NCBI GenBank assembly: GCA_943324055.2
Contig: CALPKD020000065.1
Span: 1 to 7,011 of the forward strand
Direction of reading: 5' to 3'
Origin: Chitinophaga pinensis
GTDB taxonomy: Bacteria; Bacteroidota; Bacteroidia; Chitinophagales; Chitinophagaceae
Length of the DNA: 7,011 nucleotides
Under the pieces are notes generated by a model, which was not told the origin of the DNA, did no database searches, and saw only the letters and a program-made list of their open reading frames with translations. This document shows, one piece after another, positions 1 to 6,520 of the stretch; position 1 is the stretch's first letter, and each line of letters opens with the position of its first letter. The translations under genes and the position numbers were made by a program.

Positions 1-2133
1 ACAACAGTCATCCGATCTAATGCAGATCCTTCGGTGGATATGTATAATGTAGACAATCCAGTTACTTTAGTTGGATATCTTGGCAGAGAGCAATATGGAG
101 ATTGGCCTATTTTATACGGACCTGATTATGTAGACAAGGTGGATAATGTAGAAGCAGGTGACCAATATGTAAAGTCACATGACAAGTATGAATTAGCGGG
201 GAAAAATTACAAACGTGAATGGAGTAGTGCACCTTCGGCGCATTTATTCCCAAGAATGTGGGATGGTGAAAACGAGAGAGGTCAAATGGATTCTTACAAG
301 GCATTTGCTGGCGTAGTGGATGGAGAAGCACCCACCTTGAGAGATAATATTAAATATTTTACCAATTATCAATTTGGTTTCATGTACTTGCGTTATTTCC
401 TATGGAATTTCGCAGGCAAGGAAAATGATTTACAAGGATTTGGCAATGTACGGGATGGTAATTTTAGTACAGGCATTTCGTTTATTGACAATGCGTTCTT
501 TGGGGATGCATCTAAATTACCTGACAGTATTCATACTCAAAATAAAGCACATAATAGTTTATTCATGTTGCCTTTTATTTTAGGCATCATTGGATTTATA
601 TTTCAATACCAACACACAAAAAAGGATTTTGTGGTTACAGGCTTATTGTTCTTTTTTACAGGTATCGCTATTGTGATCTATTTAAATCAGGTCACTTTGC
701 AGCCACGTGAACGTGACTATGCTTATGTAGGCTCTTTTTACGCGTTTGCAATTTGGATTGGGTTGGGTGTATTGCAAATTGCGGATTGGTTTAAAAAATG
801 GATGACACAACGAATTGCGGCAGTGATTGCGACAGTAATTTGCTTTTTAGCAGTACCTGCTTTAATGGCTCAGCAAGAATGGGATGACCATGATCGAAGT
901 CAAAAAACATTGCCACGCGACTTAGCTAGAAACTATCTTGAAAGCTGTCCACCAAATGCAATTCTATTTTCATTCGGTGACAATGACACGTATCCATTAT
1001 GGTATGCCCAGGAAGTGGAAGGGATTCGTCCTGACGTGAGAGTGGTTGTAAATAGTTTATTGGGTTCTGATTGGTACATGAAGGAACTACGTTACAAAGT
1101 GAACCAAAGTGATAAGTTCGATGTCATATTTACGGAAGAACAAGTTTCAGGCAATAAACTAAATGCTGCTTATTATAATGCTTTGCCTGAATACGGAGAG
1201 GCGAATTACCATGACTTAGATTCTGTTTTAAGATATGTAGTTGCAGATCCTTCGGGCAAATACACTGCATCCACACAAGAAGGACCAGTGAATATATTCC
1301 CTACCCATAAGTTCAGACTTCCGGTTAATAAGGCAAACGCTATTGCGTCAGGAATTGCAAAACCAACGGATAATATCTTAAATGAGTTATTGATTGACTT
1401 TAATCCAAACCGACAATACATGTTAAAAAATGAGTTGGCGATTTATGCGATTATTGCTACTAGCCAATTTAAAAGACCTGTCTGCTTTACTTCGACACAG
1501 GAGCTAAAAGAAATGGGCTTGGATAAATATGTAACGCAAACAGGGATGTCTTATCAACTAGTTCCGATGGAAGGCAAATCAGTTAGCACCGATATTGCTT
1601 ATAAGAACGTGATGACAAAGTTCACTTTCGGGAATGCGAAAAATCCAAATGTGTATTTTGATGAGGAAAATCGTCGCCATTTAAATTCGACTCGTTTGAC
1701 AATTGCTCAAATTGCACAAGCATTAGTTGCAGAAGGTAAGAAAGATAGTGCTCAACAAGTATTGAGGAAGATGGATAGCGAAACCAATGAGAAAAGTTTC
1801 CCTTATGGAATGACTTCTAACAGAGGCAATCAACATAATTATTTCTCTTACTTATATTTGCAAGCTTGTTATGCATCAGGCGAATTGAATTTAGCTAAGA
1901 AAATTTCAACATCTATCTTAAAGGATTTAAAACAACAGATAGTATATTATAAATCATTGGGTGAGCCTATGTCAGATGATCAGTTTATGATGAATGCTGA
2001 AAATGCATATCAAAATAAACCTAACAATTTAGTAGGCAGACAAATATCATTTGTACAAGATGCATTAACCTGCTACCAATTGACTGGCGCCATTGAAAAA
2101 ATGCAACAAGACTTTGCTGTAAAAGCAAAGTAA
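1..2133 (+). CDS. DUF2723 / TMEM260-like membrane protein, putative protein O-mannosyltransferase (GT117-type), 5' partial
   Basis: The frame is open from base 1, so the first visible ATG (base 34) is internal and the true start lies upstream. About 710 residues are seen; the family usually runs to about 1000-1100 in Bacteroidota, so the N-terminal transmembrane catalytic part is probably missing. Visible in order: a soluble loop (bases 1-540, with YLGREQYGDWP near its start); four probable membrane segments (about 550-606, 628-687, 724-790, 811-870), with the family-typical RERDYAYVGSFYAF between the second and third; then a large soluble C-terminal region. This begins with the recognisable ILFSFGDNDTYPLWYAQE (about 961-1014) and ends in helical, TPR-like sequence (about 1690-2130). 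The human relative TMEM260 is a protein O-mannosyltransferase; transferring that activity to this protein is inference. The gene converges with the desulfurase, with 33 bp between the stop codons. Family assignment is firm, enzymatic role is not. Confidence 0.85.
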   Translation, partial: TTVIRSNADPSVDMYNVDNPVTLVGYLGREQYGDWPILYGPDYVDKVDNVEAGDQYVKSHDKYELAGKNYKREWSSAPSAHLFPRMWDGENERGQMDSYKAFAGVVDGEAPTLRDNIKYFTNYQFGFMYLRYFLWNFAGKENDLQGFGNVRDGNFSTGISFIDNAFFGDASKLPDSIHTQNKAHNSLFMLPFILGIIGFIFQYQHTKKDFVVTGLLFFFTGIAIVIYLNQVTLQPRERDYAYVGSFYAFAIWIGLGVLQIADWFKKWMTQRIAAVIATVICFLAVPALMAQQEWDDHDRSQKTLPRDLARNYLESCPPNAILFSFGDNDTYPLWYAQEVEGIRPDVRVVVNSLLGSDWYMKELRYKVNQSDKFDVIFTEEQVSGNKLNAAYYNALPEYGEANYHDLDSVLRYVVADPSGKYTASTQEGPVNIFPTHKFRLPVNKANAIASGIAKPTDNILNELLIDFNPNRQYMLKNELAIYAIIATSQFKRPVCFTSTQELKEMGLDKYVTQTGMSYQLVPMEGKSVSTDIAYKNVMTKFTFGNAKNPNVYFDEENRRHLNSTRLTIAQIAQALVAEGKKDSAQQVLRKMDSETNEKSFPYGMTSNRGNQHNYFSYLYLQACYASGELNLAKKISTSILKDLKQQIVYYKSLGEPMSDDQFMMNAENAYQNKPNNLVGRQISFVQDALTCYQLTGAIEKMQQDFAVKAK

Positions 2134-2166
2134 GTTTCAGTAGTATTAAACAGCCAAAAAGGTGGT

Positions 2167-3294
2167 TTACAATAAGGTGGTAAGGATGCTTACCACCTTA
2201 TCTATTTCTAGGGTAGTATTTAATTTTGAGAAAGAGAATCGGATGGTTGCAATGTCATTCCCTTTATTTAAAGCTCTGATTACATGGGACCCTTGTTGTG
2301 CTCCACTTGAACAAGCGCTTCCTCCGCTAACACAAACTTGTTGAATGTCCAAGTTGAATAAAATCATTTCTGTCTTTTCATTCTTAGGGAAATTTACACT
2401 TAATAAAGTATATAAACTATCTCCGAAAACAGCTCCATTAAAGCTGATACCTGGGATCTGTTGGATAAGTTGCTCATACATATATTTTTTCAAAGACATT
2501 ATATACGCACTATCTTTTTCATGAGATTCAATTGTCAATTCTAGGGCTTTGGCAAATCCTACAATTCCGTATACATTTTCTGTACCTGCGCGCATGTTTC
2601 GTTCCTGCGCGCCGCCGTGTAACATTGGACTTATTTTTATATTTTCATTGATATACAAAATACCAACTCCTTTTGGGCCGTGAAACTTGTGACCGGCACC
2701 GGTAATAAAATCAACAGGTGTTTTACTTAATTCAAAAGGAAAGTGACCCACTGTTTGAACAGTATCACTATGAAAGTATGCATTGTGCGATTTACATATC
2801 GCTCCCACCACATGCAAGTCAATCATATTGCCAATCTCATTGTTAGCATGCATAATGCTTACAATTGTTTTATTTGGATTGCTGGCAAGTAAATTTGCTA
2901 AGTGAACGGTATCAATATGCCCACTTGGTAAAATTTGCACATAGCTTACTTCTACTCCAGCAGTCTTTGCTAGGAATTCAACAGTATGTAAAGTCGCATG
3001 GTGCTCAATTGGGGAAGTAATGATATGCTTGCACCCTAAATCATACACAGCAGCATGCAATACGGTATTGCTACTTTCGGTGCCACCACTTGTGAAAAAT
3101 ATTTCTGACGGACGCGCGCCTAAGTTTTTAGCAACCGATTTTCTCGCTTGCTCTACAGCCATTCTCGTTTCTCTGCCATAACTGTAAATAGAGGAAGGGT
3201 TACCAAACTTTTCAGTAAAAAATGGCATCATTGCTTCTAATACTTGCGGGTCGAGTGAAGTGGTCGCGGCGTTATCTAAATAAATTCTTTCCAT
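2167..3294 (-). CDS. Class I cysteine desulfurase (NifS/IscS-like)
   Basis: PLP enzyme that removes sulfur from L-cysteine as an enzyme persulfide, giving alanine and feeding Fe-S cluster or tRNA thiolation pathways in the cytoplasm. The 375 residues match the family's usual length. Motifs: YLDNAATT (5-12), GNPSS (31-35), TSGGTESSN (68-76), EHH with the ring-stacking His98, MHANNEIG (148-155), Asp177 and Gln180 of HSDTVQ, GHKFHGPKG with PLP Lys203, GGAQERNMRAGTEN (227-240), and the catalytic Cys328 in SGGSACSSG. Position 200, where IscS has a phosphate-contacting Ser, is Ala here. I chose ATG 3294 because the protein then opens with MERIYLDNAATT; a longer frame from 3345 adds 17 residues that merely overlap the end of glmM. 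The start lies 10 bp after the glmM stop, so the two are probably co-transcribed. No isc, suf or nif partner is adjacent, so IscS versus NifS naming is left open. Confidence 0.93.
   Translation of the reverse strand: MERIYLDNAATTSLDPQVLEAMMPFFTEKFGNPSSIYSYGRETRMAVEQARKSVAKNLGARPSEIFFTSGGTESSNTVLHAAVYDLGCKHIITSPIEHHATLHTVEFLAKTAGVEVSYVQILPSGHIDTVHLANLLASNPNKTIVSIMHANNEIGNMIDLHVVGAICKSHNAYFHSDTVQTVGHFPFELSKTPVDFITGAGHKFHGPKGVGILYINENIKISPMLHGGAQERNMRAGTENVYGIVGFAKALELTIESHEKDSAYIMSLKKYMYEQLIQQIPGISFNGAVFGDSLYTLLSVNFPKNEKTEMILFNLDIQQVCVSGGSACSSGAQQGSHVIRALNKGNDIATIRFSFSKLNTTLEIDKVVSILTTLL
2172..2201. terminator. Perfect 13-bp hairpin between convergent genes, probable bidirectional terminator
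   Basis: Bases 2172-2184 (ATAAGGTGGTAAG) and 2189-2201 (CTTACCACCTTAT) are exact inverse complements around a 4-base loop, GATG. It lies 38 bp after the stop of the + strand gene and inside the last codons of the - strand cysteine desulfurase (ILTTLL). On the + strand it is followed by a T-rich but broken stretch (CTATTTCT). On the - strand the only T-run (complement of 2156-2160) is 11 bases beyond the hairpin, directly behind a second copy of the 3' arm at 2159-2166. Termination is inferred from structure and position. Confidence 0.7.
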
Positions 3295-3304
3295 AGGGGC
3301 TAAA

Positions 3305-4687
3305 TTACTTAATTGTTCCAATAATAGCGATAATCTCCTCTGCAAGCTTGTCCGCTGCAGATTGAGAGTGTGCTTCGGTGTAAATTCGGATAATCGGTTC
3401 TGTATTACTTGACCTCAAATGTACCCATTCATTTTCAAAATCAATTTTGAAACCATCTTCCTTATTGATTGGGTAGGCACTAAATTTAGCTTCCAATGTG
3501 GTGAATATTTTTTCTAAGGAAATATTTGCATCCAAATCCATCTTCTTCTTACTCATAAAATAAGCAGGGTAGCTAGCTCTTAATGCCGAAGCGGTCATTT
3601 TAGATTTTGCCAAATGGGTCAAGAACAATGCAATGCCAATGAGGGCGTCTCTTCCATAATGTAAATCAGGCACAATAATACCGCCATTGCCTTCTCCGCC
3701 AATAACTGCGTTTTCATTTTTCATTTTTGTCACCACGTTCACTTCTCCCACTGCACTTGCAAAATAACTACAGCCATATTTTTCGGTCACATCTCTTAAT
3801 GCTCTTGTTGATGAAAGATTACTCACTGTAGCACCTTTCTTATTTTGTAAAATAAAGTCTGCAACCGCAACTAAGGTATATTCTTCCCCAAATAATTCGC
3901 CATCCTCACATACAAAACACAAACGATCTACGTCTGGGTCAACAGCAATGCCAAGGTGGGCCTTTTCGCTTACTACAGTATTACATAATTCAGTTAAGTG
4001 CTCTTTTAAGGGTTCTGGATTATGTGCAAAATCGCCGGTCATTTCCCCATTGAGGACTCGGATATTAGATACCCCAATTGCATTCAATAAGGCGGGTACC
4101 GAAAATGCGCCTGAGCTGTTAATGGCATCTACCACCACCTGAAAGTTGGCGACTTTAATTGCAGCAATATCAATTAATGGATACGCTAATATTGCTTGTA
4201 TATGTTTGTCTAAACTATCGGCATTTGAAATAAGTGTACCCACTTCGTCAATATTTGCATAATTAAAATCTTCATTTGCAGCAAGTGTTAAAATAGTTTT
4301 CCCTTCGTCGCCACTCACAAATTCTCCTTTCTCATTTAATAGTTTAAGCGCATTCCATTGTTTAGGGTTATGACTGGCTGTGATAATGATACCCCCATCC
4401 GCTTTTTCAAAAACCACTGCCATTTCAACTGTAGGGGTCGTACTTAGCCCTAAATGAATTACATCAATTCCTAATGCCAATAGGCTTTGTTCTACCAAGG
4501 ATTCCACCATTGGGCCGCTTATTCTGCCATCCCTTCCCACAATCACCTTTTTACGGCCTGGTCCTTTTGACTTTAACCAGCTTCCGTAGGCAGAGGCAAA
4601 TTTGACAATATCAATAGGGGTTAGGTTCTCATTTGGTTTGCCGCCAATGGTGCCTCTAAATCCAGAAATGCTTTTTATAAGTGACAT
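3305..4687 (-). CDS. glmM: Phosphoglucosamine mutase (alpha-D-phosphohexomutase family)
   Basis: Cytoplasmic enzyme converting glucosamine-6-phosphate to glucosamine-1-phosphate, the step before UDP-GlcNAc in peptidoglycan and lipopolysaccharide synthesis. At 460 residues it is full length. All four active-site loops are visible: TASHNP with the phosphoserine Ser105; the Mg-binding DPDVDR (Asp250, Asp252, Asp254, Arg255); the sugar-binding loop GGEGNGG (330-336); and the phosphate-binding RSSNTEP (425-431) with Arg434. The N-terminus MSLIKSISGFRGTIGG is typical and supports ATG 4687. The GGEGNGG loop is the form I associate with Bacteroidota and archaeal enzymes; E. coli GlmM differs there, so a related phosphomannomutase or phosphoglucomutase activity cannot be excluded from motifs alone. 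It is first in a probable two-gene unit with the cysteine desulfurase and divergent from the PAP2 gene. Confidence 0.9.
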   Translation of the reverse strand: MSLIKSISGFRGTIGGKPNENLTPIDIVKFASAYGSWLKSKGPGRKKVIVGRDGRISGPMVESLVEQSLLALGIDVIHLGLSTTPTVEMAVVFEKADGGIIITASHNPKQWNALKLLNEKGEFVSGDEGKTILTLAANEDFNYANIDEVGTLISNADSLDKHIQAILAYPLIDIAAIKVANFQVVVDAINSSGAFSVPALLNAIGVSNIRVLNGEMTGDFAHNPEPLKEHLTELCNTVVSEKAHLGIAVDPDVDRLCFVCEDGELFGEEYTLVAVADFILQNKKGATVSNLSSTRALRDVTEKYGCSYFASAVGEVNVVTKMKNENAVIGGEGNGGIIVPDLHYGRDALIGIALFLTHLAKSKMTASALRASYPAYFMSKKKMDLDANISLEKIFTTLEAKFSAYPINKEDGFKIDFENEWVHLRSSNTEPIIRIYTEAHSQSAADKLAEEIIAIIGTIK

Positions 4688-4718
4688 AGTAGCTTTTTTG
4701 CTTTAAAAATCGGATTTG

Positions 4719-4726
4719 CAAATTTA
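4719..4726 (-). promoter_or_regulatory. Candidate Bacteroidetes -7 promoter box for glmM
   Basis: Read on the - strand this is TAAATTTG, an exact match to the Bacteroidetes -7 consensus TAnnTTTG. Transcription would begin near base 4712 and leave a leader of about 25 bases before the glmM ATG at 4687, which is a sensible geometry. I find no TTG/TTTG -33 element at the expected distance upstream, so the call rests on one box and its position. The box partly overlaps a perfect 10-bp palindrome (4714-4723). Confidence 0.4.
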
Positions 4727-4761
4727 CTTTATTTTTTTACACTTCCTTGTATCTTTATGGG

Positions 4762-5346
4762 ATGATACAAGACTTTTGGACCGCTTTATTGGCTAAGGAT
4801 CAAGCCTTATTTAGTGTTTTAAACGGACAATGGACCAATGCTTTTTTAGATCGCGTATTGCCTTGGTTTAGAAATTCAAACAATTGGATCCCTTTTTATG
4901 TGGCCTTATTAGCCTACCTATTTATTAAGAAAGGTGTAAATGCATGGAAATGGATTGTGATGGTTATTATTAATGTATCAGTAACAGATCAGCTAAGTAG
5001 TAATTTTTTTAAGCCATTTGTGCACCGTTTAAGACCTTGCTCTGATCCTTTAATTATGCATCAAGCCAGATTCTTGTTAGATCGTTGTCCTAGTAGCTTT
5101 AGTTTTACCTCCTCTCACGCTGCGAATCATTTCGGATTGGCAATGTTTATTTTTATGACCTTGCAACCTTTGTTTAAAAAGTATACTTCTTTGTTTTTCG
5201 TGTGGGCCGGTATTATCTCCTACGCTCAAGTGTATGTTGGCGTTCATTATCCTTTGGATGTGGTTGCAGGAACCTGCATAGGATTAATGGTAGGATATAT
5301 TTCTTCAAAAATATTTATTAAATGGCAGGGGCCTCAGTTTGTTTAA
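4762..5346 (+). CDS. PAP2-family membrane phosphatase (lipid or undecaprenyl-pyrophosphate phosphatase-like)
   Basis: Integral membrane acid phosphatase of the PAP2 superfamily, 194 residues. Several hydrophobic segments are visible (about 42-56, 62-78, 121-138, 143-160, 165-186). The three phosphatase signatures are present: K-x6-RP at Lys84 to Arg91-Pro92; the PSGH-like SFTSSHA with His119; and the third motif YAQVYVGVHYPLD with His162 and Asp166. The usual Arg of motif three (SR-x5-H) is Gln156 here. Members hydrolyse phosphatidate, phosphatidylglycerophosphate, undecaprenyl pyrophosphate or lipid A phosphates; the sequence does not decide which. I chose ATG 4762 (MIQDFW) over an in-frame TTG at 4747, because the ATG start begins with typical family sequence and the extension adds only five residues. 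It is divergent from glmM (74 bp between starts) and convergent with the DUF6702 gene (21 bp between stops). Confidence 0.88.
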   Translation: MIQDFWTALLAKDQALFSVLNGQWTNAFLDRVLPWFRNSNNWIPFYVALLAYLFIKKGVNAWKWIVMVIINVSVTDQLSSNFFKPFVHRLRPCSDPLIMHQARFLLDRCPSSFSFTSSHAANHFGLAMFIFMTLQPLFKKYTSLFFVWAGIISYAQVYVGVHYPLDVVAGTCIGLMVGYISSKIFIKWQGPQFV

Positions 5347-5364
5347 AGCTCAAAATTATTGTGA

Positions 5365-5381
5365 AGTTTAAAAATTAAACT
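5365..5381. terminator. Weak AT-rich hairpin between convergent genes
   Basis: AGTTTAA (5365-5371) and TTAAACT (5375-5381) are exact inverse complements around a 3-base loop, spanning the stop codon of the - strand DUF6702 gene and lying 19 bp after the PAP2 stop. A longer-range 8-bp inverted repeat (CTCAGTTT 5333-5340 and AAACTGAG 5377-5384) shares its right arm. The stem is almost all A-T pairs and could occur by chance, so a terminator role is tentative. Confidence 0.3.
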
Positions 5382-5856
5382 GAGTGGTGTTTTTTGGCGT
5401 TGCCAATTCAAAGCTTTTTCGTACCCCATTCGTTTTTACGTGAATGATATTTATTTGCTGAGGGTTAATTCCAAATAGTACTTCGCAAAAAACATTTAAC
5501 TGTTTAAGTTGGTTTACGTTTTTGACTTCAAAATAACTCCAGGTACTTTCTTTTTGTATTTCAAAACCAACGTATTCAATATTGGACTTAGCACCATTGG
5601 TGGTGAGTGCCAATTTCTTTTGCATATATTGCTTAATTAATTCATCTGCTTTTTCCTTTTGTTTAGGCAAGGAAAGGTCCAGTTGAACATTGTATTCTTT
5701 TGAAATCATTTTTTCAAGATCATCCGTAAATGTGCGTACACTTATCTCAAGGGTCGCTTCCTTTTCATTATGATTGATCTCAATTACAGATATAAAAAAA
5801 GGGTGCATTAATGCGATTAGGGCAGTCATCAATGGTTTAATGCTAATAAGGGTCAT
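5368..5856 (-). CDS. DUF6702 family protein, probably exported
   Basis: 162-residue protein of unknown function that I recognise as the Bacteroidota DUF6702 family. The family-typical HPFFISVIEINHN follows a hydrophobic N-terminus (residues about 7-24), and FTDDLE is at 43-48, after a beta-rich stretch. The N-terminus could be a signal peptide or membrane anchor, but it has only one Lys before the hydrophobic run and no clear cleavage site. Met10 or Met17 are possible alternative starts. Lys/Glu-rich amphipathic sequence occupies about 45-85, and the rest looks beta-rich with no obvious catalytic motif. The gene is divergent from the HupE-like gene (60 bp between starts) and convergent with PAP2. 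As I recall, DUF6702, HupE-like and M1 peptidase genes often lie together in Bacteroidota, suggesting a shared envelope or metal-related role, but no function is established here. Confidence 0.75.
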   Translation of the reverse strand: MTLISIKPLMTALIALMHPFFISVIEINHNEKEATLEISVRTFTDDLEKMISKEYNVQLDLSLPKQKEKADELIKQYMQKKLALTTNGAKSNIEYVGFEIQKESTWSYFEVKNVNQLKQLNVFCEVLFGINPQQINIIHVKTNGVRKSFELATPKNTTQFNF

Positions 5857-5916
5857 AGGTTATTATTTGTCGGTTACAAAGGTCTTGATTAATTTAACAT
5901 AATTAAAATTGAATTT

Positions 5917-6504
5917 ATGGATGAGTTAGGGATCTATTTGCATTTAGGGTTTAGGCATATCATTGATTGGGGAGGATCGGATCATATCTTATTTGTAATG
6001 GCATTGACGCTCAGGTATATCTGGTCTGACTGGAAAAAACTGTTGGTACTCATTACTGCCTTTACAATAGGACATTCGATTACTTTGGCACTTAGTACGT
6101 TGAATTGGGTGAATTTCCCTACAACTTTGATCGAAATTTTGATTCCAATAACCATTTTATTGACCGCCTTGTCCAATTTTTGGGTGAAGGATTTCGAATT
6201 CAAGGCGAAATACCCCTTAATTTACTTTTTAGCCTTGTTTTTTGGCTTAATCCACGGCCTAGGCTTTAGTTACTACCTAAAAAGCCTACTAGGCAAGGAA
6301 GAGTCCATATTTGGCCCGCTGTTTTCCTTTAATTTAGGATTAGAGGTTGGACAGCTCCTGATTGTTGTAATAATTTTAATTATTTCAATTATATTCGTAT
6401 CAGCATTGAAAGTGTCAAGAAAACGCTATTTACAGATAGGATCTGGTCTAGCAATTGCCTTAGCGCTGAATATGGTTTTGGATCGAGTATTACCCCTTAT
6501 TTAA
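5917..6504 (+). CDS. HupE/UreJ-family membrane protein (putative metal permease)
   Basis: 195-residue integral membrane protein of the HupE/UreJ type (HupE/UreJ_2 group). Six or so membrane segments are visible (about 24-36, 42-62, 69-88, 99-121, 132-165 which may be two, 172-194). Conserved polar residues fall in family motifs: HLGFRHIIDWGGSDHILF with His14, Asp22 and His23; FTIGHS with His53; Glu73 in a membrane segment; FGLIHGLGFS with His113; and NLGLEVGQ with Glu143. Family members tied to hydrogenase or urease loci are nickel transporters or accessory proteins. No hydrogenase or urease gene is present here, so the substrate of this protein is unknown and nickel should not be assumed. 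The ATG at 5917 is the only reasonable start; no Shine-Dalgarno sequence precedes it. It is followed 16 bp later by the M1 peptidase gene, so an operon is likely. Confidence 0.87.
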   Translation: MDELGIYLHLGFRHIIDWGGSDHILFVMALTLRYIWSDWKKLLVLITAFTIGHSITLALSTLNWVNFPTTLIEILIPITILLTALSNFWVKDFEFKAKYPLIYFLALFFGLIHGLGFSYYLKSLLGKEESIFGPLFSFNLGLEVGQLLIVVIILIISIIFVSALKVSRKRYLQIGSGLAIALALNMVLDRVLPLI

Positions 6505-6520
6505 TTGAAACAAAAATTAC

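Noticed and set aside
19..1257. The 13-mer GCAGATCCTTCGG occurs twice in the DUF2723 gene (near 23 and near 1244).
   Set aside because: Both copies encode Ala-Asp-Pro-Ser in the same frame with unrelated flanks; two short coding matches over 1.2 kb do not indicate a repeat element.
2162..2344. Open + strand frame of 60 codons after the DUF2723 gene.
   Set aside because: It lies wholly antisense to the well-supported cysteine desulfurase and its translation resembles no family I know.
3295..3345. 17-codon N-terminal extension of the cysteine desulfurase, starting at an ATG at 3345.
   Set aside because: It would overlap the end of glmM by 41 bp, and the extension is glmM coding sequence read in another frame; family proteins begin close to Met at 3294.
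4750..4757. TATCTTTA on the + strand as a -7 box for the PAP2 gene, implying a leaderless transcript.
   Set aside because: The last consensus base is wrong, there is no -33 partner at a suitable distance, and the region is AT-rich enough for chance matches.
4747..4761. TTG at 4747 as the start of the PAP2 gene.
   Set aside because: It adds five residues without family support; the ATG at 4762 is the simpler start.
5885..5911. TTG (5885-5887) and TAAAATTG (5904-5911) as a promoter for the HupE-like gene.
   Set aside because: One mismatch in the -7 box, a 16-bp spacer shorter than the usual range, and a predicted start almost on the ATG; too weak to list as a feature.
5982..6203. Open - strand frame opposite the HupE-like gene, and similar short frames opposite the DUF2723 gene (107-331, 1206-1421) and the M1 gene (6808-6999).
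   Set aside because: Each is antisense to a gene with clear family motifs and shows no recognisable protein features.
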